From Porphyromonadaceae bacterium H1 (lineage in GTDB: Bacteria > Bacteroidota > Bacteroidia > Bacteroidales > Paludibacteraceae): a stretch of 64,000 bases of DNA. Shown here in pieces: positions 29,292 to 37,719 of the stretch. The translations under genes and the position numbers were made by a program. The stretch covers positions 25,955-89,954 of the forward strand of contig BDEJ01000047.1 of the NCBI GenBank assembly GCA_001653155.1, read 5' to 3'. The first letter of the stretch is position 1; every line of letters starts with the position of its first letter. The notes below the pieces were generated by a model. The model worked only from the letters and a program-made list of their open reading frames with translations. It had not been told where the DNA came from and searched no databases.

Positions 29292-30359
29292 GCGATTTTT
29301 TTCCAGTAACAGACTTATCAGCCGGGAAACAGGGTATTCCGACAGACGGCTACAGGGAATACAAAGATAAGTCTTCAGCAAATCGGATTCGGACGCAATC
29401 CGGATGGATACAAGTTGAGCCTCGACAAGTCGATGGCTCAACTTATGTTTTAAAGAACTTGATATTCGAACAAGCTCCACATCCAGATCTCCGAACAAAT
29501 CACGGAATTCGCTATGTGTAAGCAATGCTTCGGGAGCAAGTAAAGCGCCTTCCGATTCGATAAGAGGAAACTCGTATAAGCCGGCCCAAATATCCCCTTC
29601 GCTCCGCTTACGAAGGTAAATATTATCCTCACATCTGATATACAAGTAATTAAAATAGCGATTGCTCACCTTCGTTTTATTTTCTTTTACCGGAAAACGT
29701 TCGGGAGATTTAGCTCGATAAGCCTCGCAGCCCGGCTGCAAAGGACATTCCCAACATCGAGGAGAAGCAGGCGTGCAGAACAGGGCTCCAAAATCCATGA
29801 TAGCCTGATTGTAAAGCCCCGGCTGTTTTTTATCCAATAACTCCTGAGCCAAGGCTGCAAATTCCTTCTTCCCCAGAGCGCTGTAGATGGGTGTCGAAAT
29901 TGCAAACAAACGAGACAAAACCCGGTACACATTACCGTCAACCACCGCATAAGGCTGGTTGTAAGCAAAAGAACAGATAGCGGCTGCGGTATAAGCTCCT
30001 ACGCCCGAAAGGCTCAAGACATCGGAATAGTTTTCAGGAAAAACACCTCCGAAGGCGCTCTCAATGTGTTTCGCTGCTTTATGCAGGTTACGCGCCCGTG
30101 AATAATAGCCCAGTCCCTGCCAATACTTGAGCACCTCATCCTCCGCAGCTTCAGCCAGTATTTTCACAGACGGGAAACGCTCCACAAAACGCAAGTAATA
30201 CTCATACCCCTGATTCACACGAGTTTGCTGCAATATGATTTCAGAAATCCAAATCCGGTAAGGATCGTTTATATCACGCCAAGGCAGCTCCCGCTTATGA
30301 GTGGCGTACCATTGTATCAAAGCATCCGCTATCCATGAATTGCAATTTTGCTCCATCAT
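29268..30359 (-). CDS. mutY: A/G-specific adenine DNA glycosylase
   Basis: Removes adenine mispaired with 8-oxoguanine. 363 residues. Catalytic E40 (SEIILQQT) and D141 (VVDGNVYRV), helix-hairpin-helix LSGVGAYTAAAI, and a 4Fe-4S cluster C195-x6-C202-x2-C205-x5-C211. The C-terminal NUDIX-like domain (about 230-350) senses 8-oxoG. Start is ATGATG; either Met is possible. Divergent from HU, an arrangement conserved in Bacteroidales. Confidence 0.96.
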   Translation of the reverse strand: MMEQNCNSWIADALIQWYATHKRELPWRDINDPYRIWISEIILQQTRVNQGYEYYLRFVERFPSVKILAEAAEDEVLKYWQGLGYYSRARNLHKAAKHIESAFGGVFPENYSDVLSLSGVGAYTAAAICSFAYNQPYAVVDGNVYRVLSRLFAISTPIYSALGKKEFAALAQELLDKKQPGLYNQAIMDFGALFCTPASPRCWECPLQPGCEAYRAKSPERFPVKENKTKVSNRYFNYLYIRCEDNIYLRKRSEGDIWAGLYEFPLIESEGALLAPEALLTHSEFRDLFGDLDVELVRISSSLKHKLSHRLVEAQLVSIRIASESDLLKTYLCIPCSRLSEYPVSRLISLLLEKNRLLPDLFK

Positions 30360-30436
30360 TTTATATTCTTTTCATACATTGTGACCCTTAGGCCGATATA
30401 CAAGCGAGCAAGCATGGGGCTGCATATACCGGGTTG

Positions 30437-30467
30437 CAAAAATAACTCAAAAGAACAAATGCACAAG
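30437..30467 (-). promoter_or_regulatory. Promoter of mutY
   Basis: Minus strand: CTTG (30464-30467), a 19-bp spacer, and TATTTTTG (30437-30444). Near-full consensus. The remaining 170 bp before the HU promoter show nothing else. Confidence 0.6.
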
Positions 30468-30639
30468 AAAGCCCATCAATCGTCTTAAAAGAGAGAGTGA
30501 CACAAGGGCATGTGACAATAAGAAATGTACAGGAAACAGCTCGCGGAACACAAGCAGGGATTCACTTCACGACAAGAAATAAAAAGGAAGCTTTTTCAAA
30601 AAAGAATCTGCAATTGTTTTTTAATCAGAAGAAAAAGCG

Positions 30640-30647
30640 TATATTTG
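30640..30647 (+). promoter_or_regulatory. Candidate promoter of the HU gene (-7 box)
   Basis: TATATTTG matches TAnnTTTG, 73 bp ahead of the HU start, with a T-rich stretch at the expected -33 position. Confidence 0.6.
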
Positions 30648-30719
30648 CAGTCCGTTCTAAAAAAGGATATTTTCATAAAAAAACATATATAATTACTAAC
30701 AAATTTAACAGATACCAAA

Positions 30720-30995
30720 ATGACTAAAGCGGATATCGTAAATGAAATTGCCAAGAATACAGGCATTGATAAAGCTACGGTTTTGACGACTGTGGAAGCT
30801 TTTATTGAAACAGTAAAAGGATCCTTAGCAAAAAAGGAAAACGTTTACCTCAGAGGATTCGGTAGTTTTATCATCAAGGAAAGAGCCCAAAAAACAGCTC
30901 GCAACATCTCTAAAAATGTGACGATCATCATTCCGGCTCACAAGATTCCGGCATTTAAACCGTCGAAAGTTTTTCTGGGAATGGTAAAAAATTAA
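30720..30995 (+). CDS. HU-family nucleoid protein
   Basis: 91 residues, typical HU/IHF length. MTKADIVNEIAKNTGIDKATV helices, then the beta arm with GFGSF and ...ARNISKNVTIIIPAHKIPAFKPSK, where the proline at the arm tip and the PAFKPSK end are the family signature. Bends and compacts DNA as a dimer. It heads a unit with a ribosomal-type miniprotein and RNase G/E. Confidence 0.96.
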   Translation: MTKADIVNEIAKNTGIDKATVLTTVEAFIETVKGSLAKKENVYLRGFGSFIIKERAQKTARNISKNVTIIIPAHKIPAFKPSKVFLGMVKN

Positions 30996-31028
30996 ATTCA
31001 TTCATATTAAACCAATAAAAGATTAAAG

Positions 31029-31118
31029 ATGCCAAGCGGTAAAAAAAGAAAAAGACATAAAATGTCTACACACAAGAGAAAGAAAAGACTACGTAAAAAT
31101 AGACATAAGAAAAAATAA
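31029..31118 (+). CDS. 29-residue basic protein, AURKAIP1/COX24 (mS38/bS22-like) domain
   Basis: A short reading frame: MPSGKKRKRHKMSTHKRKKR followed by LRKNRHKKK and a stop. It is almost entirely Lys, Arg and His, and matches the tiny Bacteroidota proteins annotated as AURKAIP1/COX24-domain, whose mitochondrial (mS38) and actinobacterial (bS22) relatives sit in the small ribosomal subunit. The placement between HU and RNase G/E is conserved in the order. Inference: an extra small-subunit ribosomal protein. Ribosomal membership in Bacteroidota is by homology only. Confidence 0.78.
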   Translation: MPSGKKRKRHKMSTHKRKKRLRKNRHKKK

Positions 31119-31143
31119 GTCTGGTCTTTAAAAAACAGAAACA

Positions 31144-31194
31144 GCGAAGAACAAACTTTACAAGCTTTTACGCAGCCTGAAGTTTGTTCTTCGC
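31144..31194 (+). promoter_or_regulatory. Perfect 15-bp stem-loop in the leader of RNase G/E
   Basis: Arms GCGAAGAACAAACTT (31144-31158) and its exact complement (31180-31194) around a 21-nt loop, ending 21 bp before the GTG start of rng. No T-run follows, so it is not a standard terminator. Such a stem could be an RNase E/G or RNase III processing site, or an autoregulatory element, as known for E. coli rne. Confidence 0.6.
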
Positions 31195-31215
31195 ATAAAA
31201 TCCCAATCAAAAAAA

Positions 31216-32790
31216 GTGAATAGCGAATTAGTAGTCGATGTCAAAGCATCGGAAATTTCAATTGCGCTGCTCGAAGACAAGCGTTTGGTGGAACTACAGC
31301 AAGAGGGACGTGAAGAACAGTTTGCTGTAGGGAACATCTACCTCGGGAAAGTAAAGAAAATAATGCCCGGTCTTAATGCAGCCTTTGTGGATGTCGGTTA
31401 CGGAAAAGACGCTTTTTTACACTATCTTGATTTAGGATCCAATTTCAACACCCTTTCTAACTTTTGCGCGCAGGTACTGAAAGACCGGAAGAAAGCACCT
31501 GCCATACAAAAAACAAAACAATTTCCGGAAATAGAAAAAAACGGCGCCATCGTCGATTTATTAACGCCCGGTCAAGAGATTTTGGTTCAAATAGCCAAGG
31601 AGCCCATTTCGACAAAAGGCCCGCGCCTGACGGCTGAAGTCTCCATTGCAGGACGTTTTTTAGTACTGATTCCTTTTTCCGACAAGGTATCGGTTTCGCA
31701 AAAGATAAAAACGGAAAAAGAACGTATCCGTTTAAAACAACTCGTTCAAAGCATTAAGCCTAAGGGCTTTGGCGTCATTATCCGTACAGTAGCCGAAGAA
31801 AAAAAAGTAGCCGAACTGGATAATGAACTCAGACTCTTAGTAAAGCGCTGGGATGAAACAGTAGCCAACATCCAACGCTCCAAAGGTGTTTCGCTTATTT
31901 TAGAAGAGATCAGCCGTACGGGAGGTATTATCAGAGATCTGTTCAACTCGGATTTCAAACACATACACATCAACGACCCTGCGGTCTTTACAGAAGTGAG
32001 CGACTACGTCGAAATGATAGCTCCGGAGCGCAAAGACATCGTTAAGTTGTATAAAAAAGAACAACCGATATTCGATGCATTCAGAATAACCAAACAGATA
32101 AAGGCCGCTCTGGGTAAAGCCGTTTCGTTTAAAAACGGAGCCTATCTGATTATTGAGCAAACGGAAGCTCTACACGTTATAGACGTAAACAGCGGTAACC
32201 GCTCGAAAGCCGGAAACGGACAAGAGGAAAACGCCTTTGAAGTCAATTTGGCTGCAGCCGACGAAATTGCACGGCAATTACGGCTTCGCGACATGGGCGG
32301 CATCATCGTGGTCGATTTTATCGACATGCACGAAGCCGAACATCGACAAAAACTCTATGAGAGGATGCGCGAAGCCATGTCGCAGGACAGAGCCAGACAC
32401 AACATCCTGCCCTTGAGTAAATTCGGACTCCTGCAAATTACACGCCAGCGCGTACGTCCGGCCGCTCATGCCGACATTGAAGAGACCTGCCCCACTTGCT
32501 TTGGGAAAGGGCATATACGGTCGTCGATACTTTTTACCGACCAACTGGAAAATAAAATCGACTACCTGGTAAACAAACTGAAAGTAACGGAATTTGTGTT
32601 GCACATACACCCTTATGTGGATGCCTATATTTCGAAAGGCCTGTTTTCCATCAAATGGAAGTGGAAACGGCGTTTCGGTAGGAATTGCAAGATAATCGCG
32701 TCGGAACGACTGGGCTTCCTGCAATACAAATTCCACGATAAGAAAGGAAATGAAATTGACCTTCAAGAAGAAGTAGAAAAGATTTCGTAA
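31216..32790 (+). CDS. rng: Ribonuclease G/E family endoribonuclease
   Basis: Processes rRNA and degrades mRNA. 524 residues with a GTG start. S1-like RNA-binding region (GNIYLGKVKKIMPGLNAAFVD), then the catalytic domain with the metal site VIDVNSGNRS (about 320) and DMGGIIVVDFIDM (about 360), and the zinc-link CPTCFGKG (about 423). There is no long C-terminal degradosome scaffold, so it is RNase G-like in size. Downstream of HU and the miniprotein. Confidence 0.95.
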   Translation: MNSELVVDVKASEISIALLEDKRLVELQQEGREEQFAVGNIYLGKVKKIMPGLNAAFVDVGYGKDAFLHYLDLGSNFNTLSNFCAQVLKDRKKAPAIQKTKQFPEIEKNGAIVDLLTPGQEILVQIAKEPISTKGPRLTAEVSIAGRFLVLIPFSDKVSVSQKIKTEKERIRLKQLVQSIKPKGFGVIIRTVAEEKKVAELDNELRLLVKRWDETVANIQRSKGVSLILEEISRTGGIIRDLFNSDFKHIHINDPAVFTEVSDYVEMIAPERKDIVKLYKKEQPIFDAFRITKQIKAALGKAVSFKNGAYLIIEQTEALHVIDVNSGNRSKAGNGQEENAFEVNLAAADEIARQLRLRDMGGIIVVDFIDMHEAEHRQKLYERMREAMSQDRARHNILPLSKFGLLQITRQRVRPAAHADIEETCPTCFGKGHIRSSILFTDQLENKIDYLVNKLKVTEFVLHIHPYVDAYISKGLFSIKWKWKRRFGRNCKIIASERLGFLQYKFHDKKGNEIDLQEEVEKIS

Positions 32791-32843
32791 CAAGAAAACT
32801 TACTCAAAACAATAAAAAATAATTGTTTTGGCCAAACGACGAA

Positions 32844-32880
32844 GGGCTGCCTGAATAAAATTCTCGGCAGCCCTTGTTGT
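32844..32880 (+). terminator. Terminator after rng
   Basis: Perfect 8-bp arms GGGCTGCC/GGCAGCCC (32844-32851 with 32866-32873) and a 14-nt loop, followed by TTGTTGT. Convergent with the PspC gene, whose stop is 25 bp further. Confidence 0.75.
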
Positions 32881-32897
32881 AAAACCCCGGAGCTCTT

Positions 32898-34622
32898 TCA
32901 ATTCAACCGGAAAGAAGAGGCTGGCCCGGTATCTTGCTTGACATGGGCGGGATGTCCGTAACAGGTAATCTTGGAAACACCCTTGGCATCAGCCTCAATG
33001 CTATGCAAGGCATGCACATCCGCCTCTCCGGCTCCTTTGAGATTTATATACACATGAGTAGCCCGAAGATCGCGTGCCTGTATTTTGGAAGCACCCGAAG
33101 ATCTGATTTTCAAGGAGTCCGAACGGCCGGAGAGAGCAAGCTTCGAAGCTCCACGAATATCAATGTCAATACTTCCATCGACAGCAGCCTCCAAGTTGGC
33201 CTGAGAGGCGCCATGCAAAGCTAACAAGAGGGAGGAAGAAGTATGCAGGGGAGATTGACTCCTTATATCACAAGCCCCCCGAACGCTAATACTACTGATG
33301 GAATCCATATTAAGCTGCAAGCGCACTCGAAACGAGGAATGAAAAACACCTGTAGAATAGACATGCAGTACTCCATTACGCACTTCGGTTTGCAGCTTCG
33401 GTAAATATGCTTCGTAAGTTGACAGCATCACCCGGGGAGCCGTATCTTGCCGAAGCTCCAATTCGATACTGCCTGAAGCGTCGATAGCATGGAAAGGCGG
33501 TAATTCCCGTATCTCATCGGTCATTATGAGATTTTCTTCTACCCGAGAAGTATTTCCGGTCGTGCAGTATCTCAGCCCGGGGAGTAGGCTGCTGCCCACT
33601 ATCGCAACGCTAATAAGTCCTGCAAACCATAAAATGAGAAGCAGCCAAAGCGACTTCGAAACAGGTGTATCAGCTTGCTTGCGCCGAAGGAGGCGTACAA
33701 TACCGTAAGCTATCAAACACATGGGGCAAGCCACAATCAAGAAAGTCCCCACAAGCAATAAGAGCAGTTGTCCGTTGGAAGCTTCCAAGCCTGAAGAAGA
33801 GATGAAGGGAAGAAAAGCTTGTATAAAATCGGGCTCGAAAATCAGGAAAGCCAATAAGGTAAAAAAGCATAACAGCAAAACAAAACCCAAGAGAGATAAG
33901 GCCACGGCCACAAAACTACCGATAATCTTAAGCAGCACTCCAAAAATATTCACGAATCTTTTACCGATACTTTCCATGTTTTGATTGAAACCCTCGCTTT
34001 CGACGTAGGACTTCAGGTTTTGAAATTCGGCCTTGATATTTTCTATCGTCACGGCCTCCCCCTGCATCTCAAGGCGTTGGGAAGTCGTTACGGCTTTAGG
34101 CGCTATTATCCAGAGCAAGAGGTAGGTACAGAGTATGAACCATCCTCCGCTGAAGATCGTAAAGAAAAAGAAAAGCAGCACGATAAGGATGCGTACGATG
34201 GTAGCATCCATATCGAAATAGGCGGCAAGGCCTCCGCCGACACCTCCTAAAATAGCATTTTCCGGATCGCGGTAAAAACGACGCGAGGATTTGCTTTTCT
34301 TCCGGCCCGACTCCTCTTCCGGAGAAGTATGTTTGTCACTATCTTCGCTCCCGCCGTCATCATCGACAAACTGACTGGGGTTTCCCATAACTTCCATAAC
34401 CGTTCGTACATCCGAAAGGTTAATCACATGCTTGTTCTTATTCAAACTTTCGCCGAATAGCTCTGCAATACGGGCTTCGATGTCGTTCATGATTTCCTCC
34501 TGCTCGGGATCGGAGGCGAAATGAGTAGCAATATCGCTCAAATAACTTTGAAGCAAGTCGTAGGCATCATCGTCGATGGTAAAAGTGATGTTGTTCAGAT
34601 TAATCGTGATTGTTTTCTTCAT
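32898..34622 (-). CDS. PspC-domain membrane protein with C-terminal DUF2807 (head GIN) domain
   Basis: 574 residues. N-terminus (about 1-95) is a conserved acidic cytoplasmic region (MKKTITINLNNITFTID). A PspC domain follows (about 110-175, RRFYRDPENAILGGVGGGLAAYFD), then about four more membrane segments (about 225-365). From about 375 to the end is the repetitive beta DUF2807 domain (GSIELEL, GASQANLEAAVDG, GASKLALSG, GASKIQARD), probably periplasmic. PspC proteins sense envelope stress in other bacteria. Last gene of the efflux operon, after padR, as is usual in Bacteroidota. Confidence 0.87.
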   Translation of the reverse strand: MKKTITINLNNITFTIDDDAYDLLQSYLSDIATHFASDPEQEEIMNDIEARIAELFGESLNKNKHVINLSDVRTVMEVMGNPSQFVDDDGGSEDSDKHTSPEEESGRKKSKSSRRFYRDPENAILGGVGGGLAAYFDMDATIVRILIVLLFFFFTIFSGGWFILCTYLLLWIIAPKAVTTSQRLEMQGEAVTIENIKAEFQNLKSYVESEGFNQNMESIGKRFVNIFGVLLKIIGSFVAVALSLLGFVLLLCFFTLLAFLIFEPDFIQAFLPFISSSGLEASNGQLLLLLVGTFLIVACPMCLIAYGIVRLLRRKQADTPVSKSLWLLLILWFAGLISVAIVGSSLLPGLRYCTTGNTSRVEENLIMTDEIRELPPFHAIDASGSIELELRQDTAPRVMLSTYEAYLPKLQTEVRNGVLHVYSTGVFHSSFRVRLQLNMDSISSISVRGACDIRSQSPLHTSSSLLLALHGASQANLEAAVDGSIDIDIRGASKLALSGRSDSLKIRSSGASKIQARDLRATHVYINLKGAGEADVHALHSIEADAKGVSKITCYGHPAHVKQDTGPASSFRLN

Positions 34623-34733
34623 ATTTATCTCATTTTTTCTTTGTGTCTTTACCGGTCGGGCAAAAGCCCAATTCCTCTTTGGGAAAAGCCGGCGGGCTTT
34701 TGCAGAAATCTCCTTTCTACCTCTCCCACTCCA

Positions 34734-35072
34734 TCAGTTACAAGGTTTTCTGCCCTTTATCTCGCAAAGAGCCGTCGATACTTCCTCCCAGGCCTTTTCT
34801 ATCTCAGCCAAAGCCTCTCTGCCTTTGGAAGTCATTTCATAGTACTTGCGGGGAGGGCCCATGCTCGACTCCTCCCACTGATAGTTAAGCAGTCCGGCAT
34901 TCTTCAACCGGGTAAGCAGCGGATAGAGCGTACCTTCGACAACAATCAGCTTCACAGCTTTGAGTTCTGCAATGATGTCGGAAGCATAGGCGGGTTTCTT
35001 ACTGATTATAAGCAGTATAAAATACTCCAGAAAGCCTTTGCGCATTTGAGATTTTATATTGTCTATATTCAT
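34734..35072 (-). CDS. PadR-family transcriptional regulator
   Basis: 112 residues. A winged helix with the PadR signature: KSQMRKGFLEYFILLIIS, then AYASDIIAELK, LYPLLTRLKNAGLL, and GPPRKYYEMTSKGREAL. It is embedded in the efflux operon between tolC and the PspC gene. Inference: it controls this operon; a PadR-like palindrome is present at the operon promoter (41108-41132). A 10-bp inverted repeat (34660-34669 with 34694-34703) sits between padR and the PspC gene. Confidence 0.92.
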   Translation of the reverse strand: MNIDNIKSQMRKGFLEYFILLIISKKPAYASDIIAELKAVKLIVVEGTLYPLLTRLKNAGLLNYQWEESSMGPPRKYYEMTSKGREALAEIEKAWEEVSTALCEIKGRKPCN

Positions 35073-35142
35073 AACATTCTGTTTGTGTATCGTTTCCCTT
35101 CGTGTAAATTCGGCTTTCCCCGGCTCTTTGACTGTACAGGGA

Positions 35143-36483
35143 CTATCTGTTATAGCGTTCCAGTATCATTGTTCTGAAAATATATTCGTACTTAGCCTGT
35201 GTTTTTTCCAAAAGCACCTGAGAGAGGTTATTTTTAGCTTGAAAAAATTCATATTGCGTAGCTCTTCCGGCATCGTACTTCCGCTGAGCGAAGCGAAAAG
35301 CTTCCTGTGCCGCTTTTTCGGATTCTCCGGCGGCCGTCCAACGGGCCTGTGCAGCCACTGCATTCTGGTAAGCCTGCTCTATAGTCTTTCGCAAAGCAAG
35401 TTTGACATTTTCCATCTCCAGCCTGTTGTTTTCCACACTGAGTTTGGCTGTACGAACCCGATTCCGGGTTTCAAACTTATTAAAAATGGGAATATTCAGA
35501 CTCAGTCCGACACTGCTACCGAGATTGTTCGAAAGTTGTTTTTCGAAAGTAGATTGTGTGTTTTTATTGAGCGAGCTGTAAAAATAATCACTTCCGAGTG
35601 TCCCGTAGAAACTCAATGTGGGGTAATATCCCGAACGGGCTATGGCTACATTTTTTTCGGAACTCCTAAGTTTGTATTCCGAGCTTCTCACTTCGGGACG
35701 CTGCTGCAGAGCTTTGCTATAGACATCCTCCGGAAGGAGTAAGTCGGGTTTATTCTCAGTCAGGTGTTCGGGCATAAGCACGTCCATATTCCGGAAATCA
35801 TCCAAATCAAGTATTTGAGCCAAGTCGAGCAAGGAGAGTTTCAGCGTATTTTCGGCACGCACCCGGCTCAACTCTTCCTTGGCTTCTTGTGCCTGCAGTT
35901 CGTATAGTTCGCCTTCTGCCATACGTCCGGTAGCTACAAGAGCTTTACGCTGCAGAATAGCTTCCCGGGTAACAGCAAGCTGTTCTTCGGTAATACGAAG
36001 CAACTCCTTATTCATCAAGGCCTGCAAAAAAGCTGTAGATACACTCAATACGATGTCTTCTTTTATTTTTTCCAGATCGGCCTCCGAGGCTTGCAAGTCT
36101 GCTTTCTTTGCATCGATATTGTATTTCATACGCAAACCATCGAAGAGGGTAATCCCGGCTGAGAGTCGAAGGTTTGTATTCATCGAATTGGTATTTTCGG
36201 TCTGATTATAACCAACTTCCGTGCGTCCGAAACCAAAGTTCTGCCCCAAAGAAGCATTCAGATTAGGCAACAAATCCATACGTGCTTGTTCGTAAGCTAT
36301 CCTGCGGTTTTCGCCGGTAAGTTGCTGCATCTTTATATTTCGGTTTTTGGCCAAAGCCGTATCGACGCACTGCTCCAAAGACCAGGGCCCCGTATGAGAC
36401 GAGGCTGTAAGCGGTACAAATAGAAACACAACGAGCCAAACAGCTGTAAACAAACTCTTTTTTATATCTTGTAGTGTTTTCAT
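35143..36483 (-). CDS. TolC-family outer membrane efflux protein
   Basis: 446 residues. Signal peptide (about 1-29, ending LTASSH), then the tandem helical-hairpin pattern of OEP proteins: WSLEQCVDTALAKNRNIKMQ at the start of repeat 1, and a second repeat beginning VYSKALQQRPEVRSSEYKL. Forms the trimeric outer-membrane tunnel of the tripartite pump. It follows the adaptor gene by 36 bp. Confidence 0.94.
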   Translation of the reverse strand: MKTLQDIKKSLFTAVWLVVFLFVPLTASSHTGPWSLEQCVDTALAKNRNIKMQQLTGENRRIAYEQARMDLLPNLNASLGQNFGFGRTEVGYNQTENTNSMNTNLRLSAGITLFDGLRMKYNIDAKKADLQASEADLEKIKEDIVLSVSTAFLQALMNKELLRITEEQLAVTREAILQRKALVATGRMAEGELYELQAQEAKEELSRVRAENTLKLSLLDLAQILDLDDFRNMDVLMPEHLTENKPDLLLPEDVYSKALQQRPEVRSSEYKLRSSEKNVAIARSGYYPTLSFYGTLGSDYFYSSLNKNTQSTFEKQLSNNLGSSVGLSLNIPIFNKFETRNRVRTAKLSVENNRLEMENVKLALRKTIEQAYQNAVAAQARWTAAGESEKAAQEAFRFAQRKYDAGRATQYEFFQAKNNLSQVLLEKTQAKYEYIFRTMILERYNR

Positions 36484-36519
36484 ATCTTGCTGTTTTTCAT
36501 TTATTCAAAAAAGGAAAAA

Positions 36520-37623
36520 CTATTTTTTCTCTTCGGTTTTAAGACTTCCACGCACTTTTTCATCGGGCTTCAGTCCTTCCTTTATCTCTATTTTGAGACC
36601 ATCCGACAGACCTATCCGGACTTGCTTTTTCTCGAAAGTCTGCGGTTCTTCTGCAGTAAGTAGATACACGAAAGCCGAGTCTTTCGAAAATTCGAGACAA
36701 CTTTCCGGCAAAGTCCATACACTGTCTCTTTTATCGAGTATAATCTCGGCATTCGCACTGTATCCGGCCCGAATATAAAGACTATCGGGAGCTTCGAGGG
36801 CCGCCTTCATCTCAAACATCACCGCACCGGATTCCTCCACGCCTTTGGGAGATACATATTCGAGCGATGCCGGTATCTTCACGTCTTGCAAGGCTCCGAT
36901 CGTAATGTATATACGAACTCCCGGTTTGATACGCCCTACCTCGGTTTCGTCGAGTTTACCGACAAAAAGCATGTCGTTCATGTTGGCTACACTGGCAATG
37001 GTGGTGCCATCGTTGAAGTTGTTCGACTGAATAACCGAATTTCCGACCTTTACCGGGATATCGAGTATAGTTCCGTTCACAGTCGAGCGCACCAGCGTGT
37101 TACTGGATTTGGAGGTATCACTCAGAATTCCATCGCGGATGAGGCTCAGATTGTCCTGCGCAGCCTTGAGTTCCTCCTGGTCGTTGCTGTACTGCAAGGC
37201 TATCTTCTCAAAAGCCTCTTTAGAGCTTACGTTATCCGCAAACAGTTGCTTCTCGCGTTCGTAATTCTTCTTCGACTGCTCCAAAGAGAGTTTTGCACGC
37301 TTCAGACGCGATTCGGCGGCATTCAGGCTGATCATGTCGGGGATTACTTTAATTTTGGCAATGACATCGCCGGCCTTAACTTTATCACCGGCCTCTTTCA
37401 ATACTTCGGAAACAATACCGGAAATTTGAGGCTTAATCAAAATTTCATTACGCGGCTCTATCTTTCCGGTAGCCAAACTACGTTTTTCCACATTATCCCG
37501 CTTGAGTACTTCCGTATTGTACAGCAGTTTTTTGGGGCGCGATTTCTGATACAAATACAACAAAGTGCCCAGCACCAATATGCCCAGCAAGGCCCACAAA
37601 ACATATTTGAAAATCTTTTTCAT
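36520..37623 (-). CDS. Periplasmic adaptor (MacA/HlyD-type membrane fusion protein)
   Basis: 367 residues. N-terminal anchor (about 6-26), lipoyl-like halves (IEPRNEILIKPQISGIVSE..KAGDKVKAGDVIAKI), an alpha-helical hairpin (about 97-165), then beta-barrel and membrane-proximal domains. It bridges the inner-membrane ABC permeases and TolC. Sequence order and operon partners point to the MacA type rather than RND pumps. Confidence 0.93.
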   Translation of the reverse strand: MKKIFKYVLWALLGILVLGTLLYLYQKSRPKKLLYNTEVLKRDNVEKRSLATGKIEPRNEILIKPQISGIVSEVLKEAGDKVKAGDVIAKIKVIPDMISLNAAESRLKRAKLSLEQSKKNYEREKQLFADNVSSKEAFEKIALQYSNDQEELKAAQDNLSLIRDGILSDTSKSSNTLVRSTVNGTILDIPVKVGNSVIQSNNFNDGTTIASVANMNDMLFVGKLDETEVGRIKPGVRIYITIGALQDVKIPASLEYVSPKGVEESGAVMFEMKAALEAPDSLYIRAGYSANAEIILDKRDSVWTLPESCLEFSKDSAFVYLLTAEEPQTFEKKQVRIGLSDGLKIEIKEGLKPDEKVRGSLKTEEKK

Positions 37624-37719
37624 AAAACTTGAAAATAAGGCTTCGAAAATTCTCTTCGCAATAAAACTTCCGAAAGCGTATAAAACATTTAACAGAAATT
37701 ACAAGATTCGTAGCTCAAC

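Noticed and set aside
34521..35177. 218-codon plus-strand ORF opposite padR
   Set aside because: Antisense to padR and the start of the PspC gene, both of which match families along their whole length.
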